A DNA stretch of 64,000 nucleotides from Symbiodinium natans (lineage: Eukaryota > Sar > Dinophyceae > Suessiales > Symbiodiniaceae): NCBI GenBank assembly GCA_905221605.1, contig CAJNDS010000024.1, forward strand, positions 186,001 to 250,000. Direction: 5' to 3'. Position numbers and translations under genes: made by a program. Position 1 is the first letter of the stretch. Each line of letters starts with the position of its first letter. This document shows positions 31,816-42,321 of the stretch, piece by piece. Under the pieces are notes generated by a model, which ran no database searches, had not been told where the DNA came from, and saw nothing but the letters and a program-made list of their open reading frames with translations.

Positions 31816-33225
31816 ATGGCACCCAAACGCGGAAAGGCGGCAGACAAAGCAAGTGAGGACACGTCGGCTACAGCCATCCATGAAGTCTTGCACAAGTCAG
31901 TGGGTTGGCAGTGGGCTGTGCGAGGACTATGACTCTATGACCTTGGCTGCACTCAAGACGAAGGCCCAGGAGCTGGGAGTCGTCCAAAGTGGCACCAAGA
32001 AGGACAGCGCCCAGCGAGTCTCAGCCACTGAGATACATGGCGGCTTGAGGATTGCAACCCACTCAATGCGCACCAGCCAGCAGTTCATGGCTAGACATGC
32101 AGGATCTCATCGAGCGCCTGCGCGCTGTTGCTCAACCTAAGACACCCGGGCTGCATCTGGATGTGAATCAGTGAAGCCCTTGACGCTCTCTTCCCGTGAA
32201 GCCCATTAATGATTCAATGGACCGGCTAGCCCCAGGAAGCGTGCCGCTCCTGCTCCGCCAGCAGAGGAGAAGGCGCCCAAGCGAGGCCACTTGGGGCGGG
32301 GGACTGGAGCAAGGAAGCCATGCTTCGTGGTGGTGTGCCAGCCATGCCCAAATATTCTTGGGCGATGTGCCAGATATGATGCGTCACGCGATGCAAATGT
32401 AGAGATGCAGTCATACATGCCGCGGCTTGATTCATCGCAGGGAAGGCTGAGTCCGGGCCCGTCGAAAAGGCCACGTGCAGCAGAGCGGGGTCAATGAAGA
32501 ATTCCCCTTGTTGAAAAAAGCGCTCAGAGCTAGAGAGTTAGGGGTGCAGCGAGCACTGGAGGCGGAGCCCAAGGGCAAGGCCAAGGCGAAGGCCAAGAGC
32601 CGGGGCAAGGCAGCTGAGGAGACCGGTATCGTTATTGCGTCGCGTCCATGCTGAAGCGCTTATGCCTGACAATATCCAGCTTTCGTCTCATGAGTCGACG
32701 CAGAGGGCAACCCTGATTGCACATCGCATTTGTGTGCCCCGAAGTGAGGGCATCTGCCGAGGAGGAGCCACCGAGCCCCAAGGCCAAGGCCAAGGCCAAA
32801 AGCCGCCCCTCCAAAGATGAGGAGACGCTGGCTTTGTTTGATTGCTCTGCTCAGAAGTCCCCACATTGGTGGAGCTTGGGCAAAGAACCTGGAAAGAGTA
32901 CCCTTTGCTCAGGAGCCACCGAGCCCGAGCAAAGCAAAGGCCAAAGCCAAGGCCAAGGCCGGTGTCAAGATTTCATGCGAACAGCAATGTGTTTTGATTC
33001 TCGGTTTCTTGGGATGCGCGCGCAGTGACGACGTAGCAGTGCAGAGTGGAGATCAACGAAGAACGATGTAAATATCATGGCCCAGAATTGAAGTAGTTTG
33101 CTAGAGGCCAACCCGACGGCCAGCCAAGACGATCCTTCTATGGGCCCAAGCCTAGATGCCGAAGCCTTGGCCAGAGACCAAAGCATTAGCTGCGACATTT
33201 CTGCATTTGGCTTAAAGGCCTAAAG
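31816..33225 (+). CDS. PARP1-like gene: N-terminal SAP-like part and Lys/Ala-rich linkers
   Basis: A clean start, MAPKRGKAADKASEDTSA (ATG 31816), is followed by a SAP-like helix pair (MTLAALKTKAQELGV, then SGTKKDS; 31930-32010). Further + segments are lysine/alanine-rich: RKRAAPAPPAEEKAPKRG (about 32235), EPKGKAKAKAKSRGKA (about 32555), EEEPPSPKAKAKAKSRP (about 32765) and a near-duplicate at about 32905. Repetition of EEPPSPxKAKAKAK suggests internal exon duplication. About 33105-33180 reads TASQDDPSMGPSLDAEALAR. SAP domains bind DNA, and basic linkers of this sort are common in chromatin proteins. The PARP zinc finger follows directly on the same strand. Exact joins were not fully resolved. 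Confidence 0.6.
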
Positions 33226-33459
33226 ATGATACCTCTGGGCATTCATGGGGGGCATTCGGATTGTTTTGCCAAAAGCTGCAACGCAAAAAATAAGCAAACC
33301 AGAGCATCTCGAAACTCAGGACATTACGCCAGCAGAAGGTGAGATCTTCTATGAAGACGGGACTTGGAGCGCTGTCCTCGATGAGGGAAGGCATCACAGT
33401 GGAGCTCTTCCTACAAACAACTACTTGGGAAGCATCACAAGAGGACGAATCGCAATGTG

Positions 33460-34055
33460 ATGTTCTTGGGTGTTGTGTATCAGCACTTCCTTCCGTACAC
33501 TTTCCCGTCGTTCCAAGGCGTGGAGAACGCAAAGTCTGCGCGCTCAACGTGCAAAATCTGCAAGGATAAAATTGCAGCACAGTGCCTGAGGCCAGGGACC
33601 AAGCGGAAACACATTGGATATTGCTTGACTTGCGACTGTGCTTGCAGGATTGGAAAGACGGTGAAGTCTGACACGTTCGATGGCAACATGACGATGTGGT
33701 ATCATGCAGGTTGCCTCTTGCATCTCGGTTAAAAAGTCGGATCTGTTGCGATTTGGTTCGGCCTCCGCATCCGCGCTGCCTCCGATTCATTCGGAGTCTG
33801 TCCTCGCACTTTCTGTAACAGAGGTCTCCTACTAGAAAACCACGCGTTCCCTCTCCACAAAACTAGCACAATTCCTGAGTCACATGCAACTTGCTTCACG
33901 GTTTCGAGGGAAGGCATGAGCACTCTCCCCTCTCTCCGCTCTCTCCCCCCTTTATCCTTTCTCCCCTCTCTCCCCTCTCTCCCCTCTCTCCCCTCTCCCC
34001 TCTCTCCCCTCTCCCCTCTCTCTCTCTCCCTCTCTCTCCCTCTCTCTCCCTCTCG

Positions 34056-34086
<31 letters not shown>

Positions 34087-34590
34087 GACCCTCTATCTTT
34101 TGTCTTCTCTCTCTGTCTCCTTCTTTGTTCTCTCTATTCTATCTTCTCTCTCTCTGTTATCTTTCTTTTTTTTGTCTGTTCTCTCTCTCTCTCTCTCTCT
34201 CTCCCTCTCTCTCTCTCTCTGTTCTCTTCTCTCTCTTCTCTCTTTGTTCTCTTTTCCTCTCTCGCTCTCTCTCTCTCTCTCTCTCGCTCTCTCTCCCTCT
34301 GTCTCTCTCTTTCTCTCTCCGGATCTGGTGGTCTTCCGCTTTTGCAGGGAAGAAAGAGTTGACACACCTACACGTACATGGTCTTTCATGTAGCCTACGC
34401 AGAAGGATTCCAGCGGCGAATGTACCTTCGGACCACCCCTGCAGAAGTGCCCATGAAAAAGCGGTTCCATCAGGTCGGGAAACATCCTGCCAAGCTCAGT
34501 AACGATCATCTCGGGATTTTCGAGCCTGCGGCCGGAGGAGCAGAAGGACATACGAATGACAGTCCCAATGCTGCATGGGCTTAAGTCTTA
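33460..34590 (+). CDS. PARP1-like gene: PARP-type zinc finger
   Basis: Exon ending at 33581 reads AKSARSTCKICKDKIAAQ. After a 66-bp GT-AG intron, the exon from 33648 reads IGKTVKSDTFDGNMTMWYHA then GCLL. This gives the C-x2-C ... H-x2-C zinc ligands and the RSTCK / RIGK / WYH landmarks of zf-PARP, a DNA-break-binding finger. About 34487-34575 reads VTIISGFSSLRPEEQKDIR, the helix that normally closes this domain (GFdsLkPeDQ). A long CT-rich low-complexity tract lies between the two parts, presumably in an intron. Two later segments (34745-34880, KKLHEILDKLNQSRPESIRF; 34900-34970) are plausible linker exons. Confidence 0.8.
33915..34322. repeat. CT-rich low-complexity tract, about 400 bp
   Basis: Nearly pure pyrimidine on the + strand: (CTCTCCC)n grading into (CT)n. 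It produces long spurious Ser/Leu/Pro frames on + and Arg/Glu frames on -. It sits inside the PARP1-like gene. Confidence 0.95.
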
Positions 34591-35320
34591 AGTCAGTGTA
34601 GCAATGGGCTGCCAGGCCATCGCCAAGTTCGTCCCCAAAGGGGAGGGTGCAGGAGCCACTGACTCCAAGCTGCGACCTGGCGGCAGAAGCCTGCAGAAGC
34701 GATGTATAACTATGTCGCGCCGCGTCTCGTGAGCAAAGCCCAGGGCCCAGCAAGGCAAGAAGCTCCACGAAATCTTGGATAAGCTGAATCAGTCAAGGCC
34801 TGAGTCGATCCGTTTCGATAGAAGAGATTCGAGAGTGGATCAGCCCACAGTGACTACAGCAACACTTCCTATGATCGTTCAAATGTGCGTCTACCTGCAG
34901 CTCAGGATGGCGCCGAAGCAGATTGCCGAGATGGCTGCAGTCTGGTCATCACTTCAGTTTGACACCCTTTGACTTTTTGCAGCTCCCTTTTTAAGATTTC
35001 TATACTTTTTTAAGAGTCGAGAAGAGCAAACGCGACGCGCGGGTCGGTTCGACTTGAGTGTAAGCCAAGGCATTGAACAACTATCCCGTGCAGAAGCTAC
35101 ATGTAAGCAGCAGCTTGCATGCATGCTGATGAATCCTGAGCTCGCATGACGAGCTGGGATTGCTCGAGGCAGGAGAGGGAGCCAACCTCCCCTAAGCCCG
35201 AAACTCCCCCCCCTCCACAACCCCCAAACCGTTGGCCCAAACCTCAACACCTATCAATCGATGCTCTGAAATCCTCCAAACATTCAAACCCTCCCTAAAG
35301 ATCTGAAAAGCCTGGAAAAG

Positions 35321-35930
35321 GTTAGAGGAGTTCGGCCTCAACTTAGGCACCTTGGCACAGCTGTGTGCTGATGGCATCATGTTCGGTGCCACGCAGCCGT
35401 GCGAGGTTTGCAAGGACCGGTGGTTTCTCGTGTTTTCGCCAAATTTCGGCTTCCGGAGCAGGCATTGGCCCATTCGTGGGATGACCTTCAACAGCATTTC
35501 TCATTCCAAAGCGTCAGGACCATGGAAGGCCCGGTCCCATTCTGCTGGATGGAGAGGTGTACAAATGCGCCTTGAATTGACAGCCATCAATGTCAATCTC
35601 AAATTCTGCGAATTTCCTGAACACGTTGAGCACGTGGTTCACGCACACCATGAGGCTGCGGTCGAGTTTTGTCACACTAGGCATTGGCTGGGTATCGGAC
35701 CACCTGAAGTGTGACTTCCAGACGCTTGGATTTGATGGCTCCCCCCGAGACTGGGAAGCTGTGGGTCACACTCCCTGTGCAACGCCCTAAACGCTAAACC
35801 GCCTAAAACCCCCTAAACCCCTGAACCCTAAAGCCCACATGAAAAGGATTTCTCTGCACAGGACCCAGACGCCGGAACGCGAAGTGTGGAAGCTGACGCC
35901 AGCGGCCAAACAGCAGCCCGGTCATTGTCA
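35321..35930 (+). CDS. PARP1-like gene: PADR1 zinc-binding domain
   Basis: The exon from 35321 (after AAAAG|G) reads LEEFGLNLGTLAQLCADGIM then FGATQPCEVCKDRWFLV. The DGxxFGAxxPCxxC core is the signature of PADR1, the third zinc-binding element of PARP1, which links DNA binding to activation. A second exon from 35862 reads TQTPEREVWKLTPAA, matching the end of the domain (T.P.R..WK.P). Between them, + frames of 35450-35720 are unassigned and a telomere-like cluster lies at 35787-35835. Confidence 0.82.
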
Positions 35931-36025
35931 GCCAAACTTAAGAGGTTCGAAATCACTTTGAAAAACCTGAGCTCACTATAAAACCCTACCCCCCCCAGAC
36001 CCAAAAACGTCCTTAAACCCTAAGA
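35787..36025. repeat. Telomere-like CCCTAAA clusters
   Basis: Degenerate CCCTAAA/CCTAAAC words at 35787-35835 and again at 35980-36025, on either side of the second PADR1 exon. A poly-G run of about 17 lies at 36120-36137. Confidence 0.6.
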
Positions 36026-36564
36026 GTTCTGTTCCAAGGGAGATGGAACCGCAAGGAACGGGCCGTCCGCGCATCAGCTTGCGATCCGAGGTCGCTCGGG
36101 AACATGAAGTGCAAGGTGCGGGGGGGGGGGGGGGGGGATTCTCCAAAAATGGACACTCAGAGTATAAATAAGCCCGCGACCCATCTGAACTCATCTAGTC
36201 CCTAAATGAGCATGGCAGCTCTGGGGCTCTGCAGGTGGGGATCCGAAAGTTTGCCACGAAGATGTCCGAGGATGGCACACTGCCATCGCAGCCACTCGGG
36301 CATTAGAACCTGGTCACCTGGTGGCTTCCTCGTGATGCCTGTGTCAACTTCAAAGCTGCTGAACGATCTAACCAACACGCCGTAAAACCACAACATCCGC
36401 AAAACCACATTCTACGTATGTGGCTTGGAGCTGCAACTTGATCTTCAAAGGTCGCAGGCCTCGAGCTCATCGCAAGCGAGGCCGCCTTTGCTGAACTTGA
36501 CGGTCTACTTGGCCAAGGCACGCGCAGTCCGCTGTCGTGAGAGTCGCTTTGTAGACATTGTCCT

Positions 36565-37740
36565 TTTGATGGAGCTCGTGTGCGTTTGGTGTCAAAGGGC
36601 TTCTCAGACGACAAGAAGAACGAGCTCGAAGAACCAGGGCCGCATGAGATCATTCAGACTGATGCAGGCATGCACTGAGTCTAATTCAGTGTCCCCGCAA
36701 CCTGATGGCCACGAGGAGCTTGTCAAGTCCCACATGGGCAAAGTCTGCAAAACCATCACGAAGGCAGTCAAGCGCTGTCTGGCTGTGGAGCCTTCGCATG
36801 CTCCAGCTGCCTCTATTACCAGTGCAGAAGTTGCACGGTTGCGTCAAGTTTAGTGTTTCAGAGCAGACTGGAGGCAACATGCTTTGTTGTCTCCTCCGAA
36901 GAGCTCATTGAAGAAGACCCGGAGGAGGTGCAGGCGGCCTCAAGCACCGGGTTTCTGACATGTCAAACCTTTAGTTATCGTGCTTTTGCATGCTGCAAGA
37001 ACAGCAGCGGCCGAATGTACCAACCAGTTTCTCGACAATGTGCATGAACGGGCTTCGCAGCTTTCTGGCTCAAGCTTCCTCAACCAAGTTCACGCCACAC
37101 TAGCCTCCCAGCTGCGCTGGTATTGCCATATGATCCCCACAGAGAGCGCACTTACAGAGGCTAGCCACATTGCGCGACTCGCGTCCAAGCCTGCGATGCT
37201 GCTGTGCTAAGGGCGTTTGCAGTTTCGTTTTGTGGTCGGAGATCCCTGTCCGCGTTGCCATGCTCAAAGCGAGGCAGAGTGCTTCAAGCCCCCAGGTCTT
37301 CAAGTTCATCAGAGATGCAAAGGGCCAGCAGTACTGCACGTAATTGGAGTTTTGTCCGCTGACCTGCATGCAAGCCCTGCATGCTCGCGTTCATATAACT
37401 ATACTCTTGGTGCCTGGCCTTGGTCAACGGCGGGTGCAGTCGTTGCAAAGATCCAGTTGCAACATATGCATACTCTTCAGGTGAGTCCGTCTCACCTGGA
37501 GCGTCCAATGCGATGCCTCATTTGTCTGATCAAAGACTCATCGGCTAAGCAAGAAGTACGCATCTGACAGGCACGCAGTCGTGAGCAATCGTTTCTCAGA
37601 GATTGCCTGTCAGAACTCTCGGTTCGAAGTGATTCGAAGCCTCTGATGGAATGTGAGGCTGCGAAGACGGAAGGTGTACCAGGTGTCGATGAGTTCTTCC
37701 TCTATAAGCTGGAGGCCAGGCTTTTGGGGAGTGGCGAAGC
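36565..37740 (+). CDS. PARP1-like gene: BRCT domain
   Basis: Exons: 36565-about 36650 (FDGARVRLVSKGFSDDKKNE), about 36720-36763 (KSHMGKVCKTITK), 36874-36933 (ATCFVVSSEELIEEDPEEVQ) and from 37658 (AAKTEGVPGVDEFFLYKLEA). Joined, they give the BRCT order: first strand, GGK-like turn, VTxxV strand, KxxxA helix, then the I/VPxVxxxFL strand-helix. The introns at 36764 (GC) and 36934 (GC) keep frame. BRCT in PARP1 is an automodification and interaction domain. A frame at 36980-37210 (ECTNQFLDNVHERASQLSGS) lies within the 724-bp intron and is unassigned. Confidence 0.78.
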
Positions 37741-38371
37741 ATCTGAAGAGTGAATCCCCACACGAGGCTGGGACCACGACCAACATGGCTCCGCCGACCT
37801 GCCACAACTTGACGAAGATTTTGCTTGGGTTTAGGGGCAAGGCTGCTAGTCTGCTGACCAGTTTTCCGGCCAGTCAGATCAAGGGCCCTCCTGGACGTCG
37901 TTGCAGCCGGCTTCGCGAGTGTAATGCGGTTTTGTATGCTTGCCAACCCACAACACGAAATCGGTTTAGTTAGGAGTTTGCATTGTGGTTGAAGGTGCTG
38001 CATTTGGTTGAAGCGAAATTTTCATTGTTCATCTCTTGAAACAAAAATGAATAAACGCGGCACCTCATCCGAACAAGTGCGACCTGCAGAGAAATTGCTT
38101 TGCGGTTGTTGCTCACATGTTCTTTCTCTTCCCTGCATCACTGTGAGCTCCGCTGCAGGAATCTCCTTTGGGGTGAGGCGCCCCGAATGTCTCGGTCTTA
38201 AACTTCACAGCAAAAGGGGAACTGTCGGGCTGAGTCGGGATCCGCGAATCCGTGAGGTTCAGAGCAATCGAAGAGACAGGCACTGCGAAAACAGCTTCAG
38301 CCCAAGACAGGCGTCTTCTAAAGCAACGCCTGTTGTCCAGAATCTTGCTGCGATTTGCCTTTAGGTTGAAA

Positions 38372-39640
38372 AGGAAGGCGTTGCCATGGATGTGGACATT
38401 GGAGAGTTGATGGAGAGGACCCACGTGCTGGTCGACAGGCTGCGCCAAACTAGCAGCAGAGCAGTCAACACAGAATTCAGCAGAGCATGCAGCAAAGCAT
38501 TCATCAGCATTCAAGGGCTCTGCGAGTGAGGCACGCATGTGGCAGGTCCAAGAATCGTGTATACAGCGAGACTTTGAGCCAGACCGACCTGACTTCGGGC
38601 ACAAACAGCTTCTACAAGCCCGGAGCCACAGTGATCGTGATGGTCACTTGCTGTCGACCTGAGCATAGCTCATGTTGCTGCGCATGCTGACCCTAGGCGA
38701 GCAAACGACTGTACCCCCATGTCAAGTTGGAGATGGTACCATTTGTTAACTCTCTACGAGTCTACCTACCTGGTACACGGAACAGATGGTGTGGTTCTGG
38801 TAACCTGCGCCATCTCACCGTTTCTTCCCCAAGCCCTTATCAATAAATGCGGGTGGTGATGGGGGAATGTGGGGGGGACCGGCTACATGAGTCAGATAAG
38901 ATTCTGAAATGTGGAATTCAACTGCCCGTGCTAGGCTTTATCTGCTCGAATCTGACAAGGACCGACTAAAGCAGTTACATGGCATCGGGGTCGGCCAAGC
39001 AGGTGACTTGAACAGGCACATCTACGCTTTGCGGGCAGTCCAATCTCATGTGGGCCGCGAGGACTCGGGCAGCAGCTGCTACTGGGTCTGGCGAAAGTGG
39101 GGTCGTATAGGCGGGAACACAACGGATCACTGGATGCTAGCAGACTGAGCTAGTGACATGACGGTTTAGACATGTGCATGTCCTCCTGCGACTCTAACTC
39201 ACATGTCACGAGGTGTCAATGTGGGTGGCACAAAACTTGAGGAGCCTGAACCCCAGGAACATCGCAGCTGCGCACTCCTTCGACTCCTGTGTGTCTCTTA
39301 AAAGGTGGAAGACCGACAAGGAGGCGGCCATCAGGTCCTTCGGCAAGTGGTACCTTGAGCAGGGCTCAGCTCTCACATCTCCTCACATGCACTTTCGTTT
39401 GAGTCGGAAGTTCCCATTAGGACAAGACCGGCAACACGTATGGGCACAAGCCTGGCGAGTTCGTGTCGCTCGGTGAAATTCAATGACATGTTGAGATGCG
39501 CGATGCGGGACGGTTCTGAGACTTGTAGAGCCTTCACATGCCCCACATGACCGTGAGTCAGCGGAGATGACAGGCAGAAGCCCGGCAAGTTCAGCCGGGT
39601 GGATGTGGCACACAAGGCCACAGCAGCCGCTGCGCCTCCG
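38372..39640 (+). CDS. PARP1-like gene: WGR domain
   Basis: A linker exon near 38372 (MDVDIGELMERTHVLVDRL) precedes the WGR exons: 38546-38617 (SETLSQTDLTSGTNSFYK), 38935-38959 (LYLLESDK), 39062-39110 (CYWVWRKWGRIG), 39213-39256 (VNVGGTKLEEPEPQ), 39321-39356 (EAAIRSFGKWYL) and 39421-about 39465 (DKTGNTYGHKPGEFV). The next exon, from about 39572, reads QKPGKFSRVDV. This is the complete WGR order, including the WGR tripeptide and the closing KxPGKF strand. WGR reads DNA-end and phosphate state and relays activation. Inferred donors are GC, GA, GC, GA, GA. Splice joins are strongly supported by the family pattern. Confidence 0.88.
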
Positions 39641-40880
39641 CCTTTGTATGGAATGCAGCCGCTGCTGGCAAAGGCTCTGCAGAAGAAGAAGGCGAAGACG
39701 GACAACGAGGACCCACTTCTGCCAGCCAGCTTTACCTCTTGGGGCCCCCATGAAGAGCTCTTCCTGCCCTGAATGGTACGGGTACCAGGAGCCTGATCCA
39801 TCGCAAGAGGAGCCTCAGGAGAGGGTTGTTGCATTTTCCTGTCCTTCTGTTTCCAGTTCACAGGTCCTCTACTAGTAGTACAGGCTGCGAGTAGTTTGTC
39901 GGCTCCCAAGGATGGCCAGCCGCTAGGTCAGCTATCCAAGGCCGCTGGCAAGTCTTGGCAAGTCTGCTCCACACGATGGCACATGTCATTGCGGTACGCT
40001 CCGGTGGACCACAGCTCCCTCTTGCTTTGCCAGGCAGCCGTCGAGAAGGGAAACGCCGTCCTGGCCGCGGGCTGTGACACAATTGCGTTCCTTGACAGAA
40101 TTTGGCAAGACCGGACCTCATTCCAGACGTCCACCTGAGGACACTATCGAGTCTGTCCTGTCAGGGGTTGCAGAAGGCCTCCTGCTTCAGTGCAGCACAA
40201 GCACTGACAATCACTGTGATGCTTGAAGCCTTCGGCTTTGATGCCAGGATGTCTTATTTGCAAAAGCATGCCGCGCTGCTTTATAAGTACACGAGTAAAG
40301 AGGGGCGCCTCTTGTGTTCCATCCTCCCCACTGGCAAACTATTGGGAAGGCGTGAAGATTTAATAGGGTTCCTTCCTTTCCGTCACCGGCGAACCTTTGA
40401 ATGGAAGGCTGAAAATTGCTTCCGAAGAGCTTGCAGAGCTGTTTGACAGTCCTTGCCTCTAAGCCTTTAAGACTAAACCGGAACCGTTAGCCACAGCTTG
40501 GCTTAAACCGCAAACCCAACCCTAAACGTGCCAATATATCTTTGAAGGCTCATCAGTTCAACTAGAGTCCTGGTGATCTCACACTGAACCCTGCGCCGCG
40601 TTTTTGCGCTGTAGGTGCCTCGCTGTCCGCGGTGCAGCGAGCCACCGTGAAAAAGTCATCCGCAGAGTTGGGGCCCAAAACGAGACGCTGCTTCGGGCTT
40701 GTGGGATTGAGGGGCGATAAAGAGTTTAGGGTTCAGGGGTGCCATTGTTCCCGTCGTTCAGGGAGCACTGCTGCAGGTTCTACGCTCTCATTCCACACAA
40801 CTTCGGCATCAAGGCACCTCCCCCCATCGACACGCAGGAGTGGATGGGAGTGAATGGGAGCATTTTGGACAACTTGGCAG
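39640..40880 (+). CDS. PARP1-like gene: PARP regulatory (helical) domain
   Basis: A Lys-rich stretch at 39640-39770 (LLAKALQKKKAKTDNEDPLL) is followed by DGQPLGQLSKAA (about 39909-39945), corresponding to the KMPLGKLSK motif of the regulatory domain. About 40030 reads QAAVEKGNAVLAA. The exon from 40777 reads FYALIPHNFGIKAPPPIDTQ, matching the highly conserved FYTLIPHDFG segment. Later helices of the domain (LLDIE-type) were not securely found; ALDVEEKA near 41022 is a candidate. In PARP1 this domain sits directly before the H-Y-E catalytic domain. Here the next recognisable coding exons, from 42322, encode an R-S-E type ART instead. Confidence 0.82.
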
Positions 40881-42320
40881 GGGCGCGAGGGGGTCGTTTA
40901 GTGAGTAAAGAGTTTAGTGAAGCTTCTTGGTCATTCTGCCGCGTGCCGTGTGGCTACAGAAGCAGGACTTGCTGGGTGCCGAGCGAGCCCTTCTTCAGTT
41001 CTACCTTCGCTCCAGCCTTAGACGTTGAGGAGAAGGCTAGTGCCGTGAGACGTGCTGAAACTATTTGACTGGTTCGGAGTGTAAGGCATGGGCTTTGAGG
41101 AGATTGGCGGAGGAGAAGATGAGGATCGCTGCTAGCCGTGCTTCTGTCTGCTTCTGCTCCAAGAGCCAGGGCCTGCCCAAGCTTCTCTTCACTTAGGAGA
41201 AGCTCACCCCCATCTCTGGAGTCATGGAGCTCGCGCTGCCGAGCACCTTGAAAGCGGGCTGCAAGGGCATCTGCAAGCAGCAGGCGCGCGGCTGTCTCCA
41301 GGACACCGTGGTCTAATGTGACATCTCCGTTTCCAGGATGTGGACAGCTGCACAAAGAAAGGCAAGATTCTGCAGGCTGGAACTTCGGCTGTCATGAAAG
41401 TCAGATATCGAGAGGTGAACAGAAACGTGGTCCTGGGGAAAGCTGTTGGACTGCCACTGTGGCAAGTGCTAGTCGTTTCTTAACACGAACACGAGGATGT
41501 GTGACGTACCAAACCTCTTCACAAGTGATGGTGACAGTAGGACACATGCATGCCACTCTTCTGTTCTAGGGCGTCTGAGTCACATGTCTCAGTGGTATCA
41601 TGGTATCTGAGCAGCACTCGCAGTGTCGTGGTCATGGTCGTCGTGGTGGTCGTCGTCGTCGTCATCATCGTCGTCGTCGCCGCACTCTTCATTTCGCACG
41701 GTGCAGGGTGCACTCTTTCCAATCACATGGTGTGCGCAAAGCTCACCCTGTGACCCACAAAGAGTTTCTCACAAATCTGTAAGCGCTCCACGAAGTCAGG
41801 AGTCCCCCACAAAGTGCTCCCCCCCCCCCCCTCCAGTCCCATAGAAGGCCCGTTGGAGAAAGATACAATGACATGAGCGCTCAACAAAGCCGTCTTGGTA
41901 GTGGCAGTGGTAGTGGTCATGGCCGTGGTCGTCAGCATCAGTGTCACTGTCATCTCTGATTAGTATCTGCGTCGTTGTCGTCTAAAGGAATGAGAACACT
42001 TCGGTTTTACCGTCAATGTTGGACGGTCACCTGTTTTGTGTTGATGGGGCATCTCTAGCAGAATTAAGTCATGACTCTCTAGTGAAGCAGCTGCCGGCGG
42101 AATAGCTTGGGCTTCCATCTTACGTCCCGCCTCGGTGCAGACCAAGAAAGCGGGCAAACCACTGAAGCCCATGGACCAGGAACTATACGGGGCCATTCTG
42201 CCTGTACCCGAGTTGCTCACTTGGTATCGCTTAAGAATGCGTGTGCATACACTTGTGTAAGGCGGAGGAGGTATGTGTTTAGGTTTAGACGACACGTAAA
42301 CGAATGTATACTTGTCTTCA
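40881..42320. other. Stretch between PARP regulatory exons and ART exons
   Basis: Candidate + linker exons: about 41090-41135 (MGFEEIGGGEDEDRC), 41192-41315 (ISGVMELALPSTLKAGCKG; the opposite strand is also open), 41338-41415 (DVDSCTKKGKILQAGTSAVM) and 42141-42222 (KPLKPMDQELYGAILPVPEL). A GTC/GTG microsatellite occupies 41615-41700 and a poly-C run lies near 41820. No promoter, poly(A) signal or clear gene end could be identified. Confidence 0.4.
41615..41700. repeat. GTC/GTG trinucleotide microsatellite
   Basis: Degenerate GTC, GTG and ATC triplets, giving Val-, Arg- or Thr-rich spurious frames. A related GTG/GGT stretch is at 41890-41945. Confidence 0.85.
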
Positions 42321-42321
42321 G

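Noticed and set aside
33891-34551. Long Ser/Leu/Pro (+) and Arg/Glu (-) frames
   Set aside because: Direct products of the CT-rich low-complexity tract; not genes.
41519-41953. Val-, Arg- and Thr-rich frames
   Set aside because: Translations of the GTC/GTG microsatellites.
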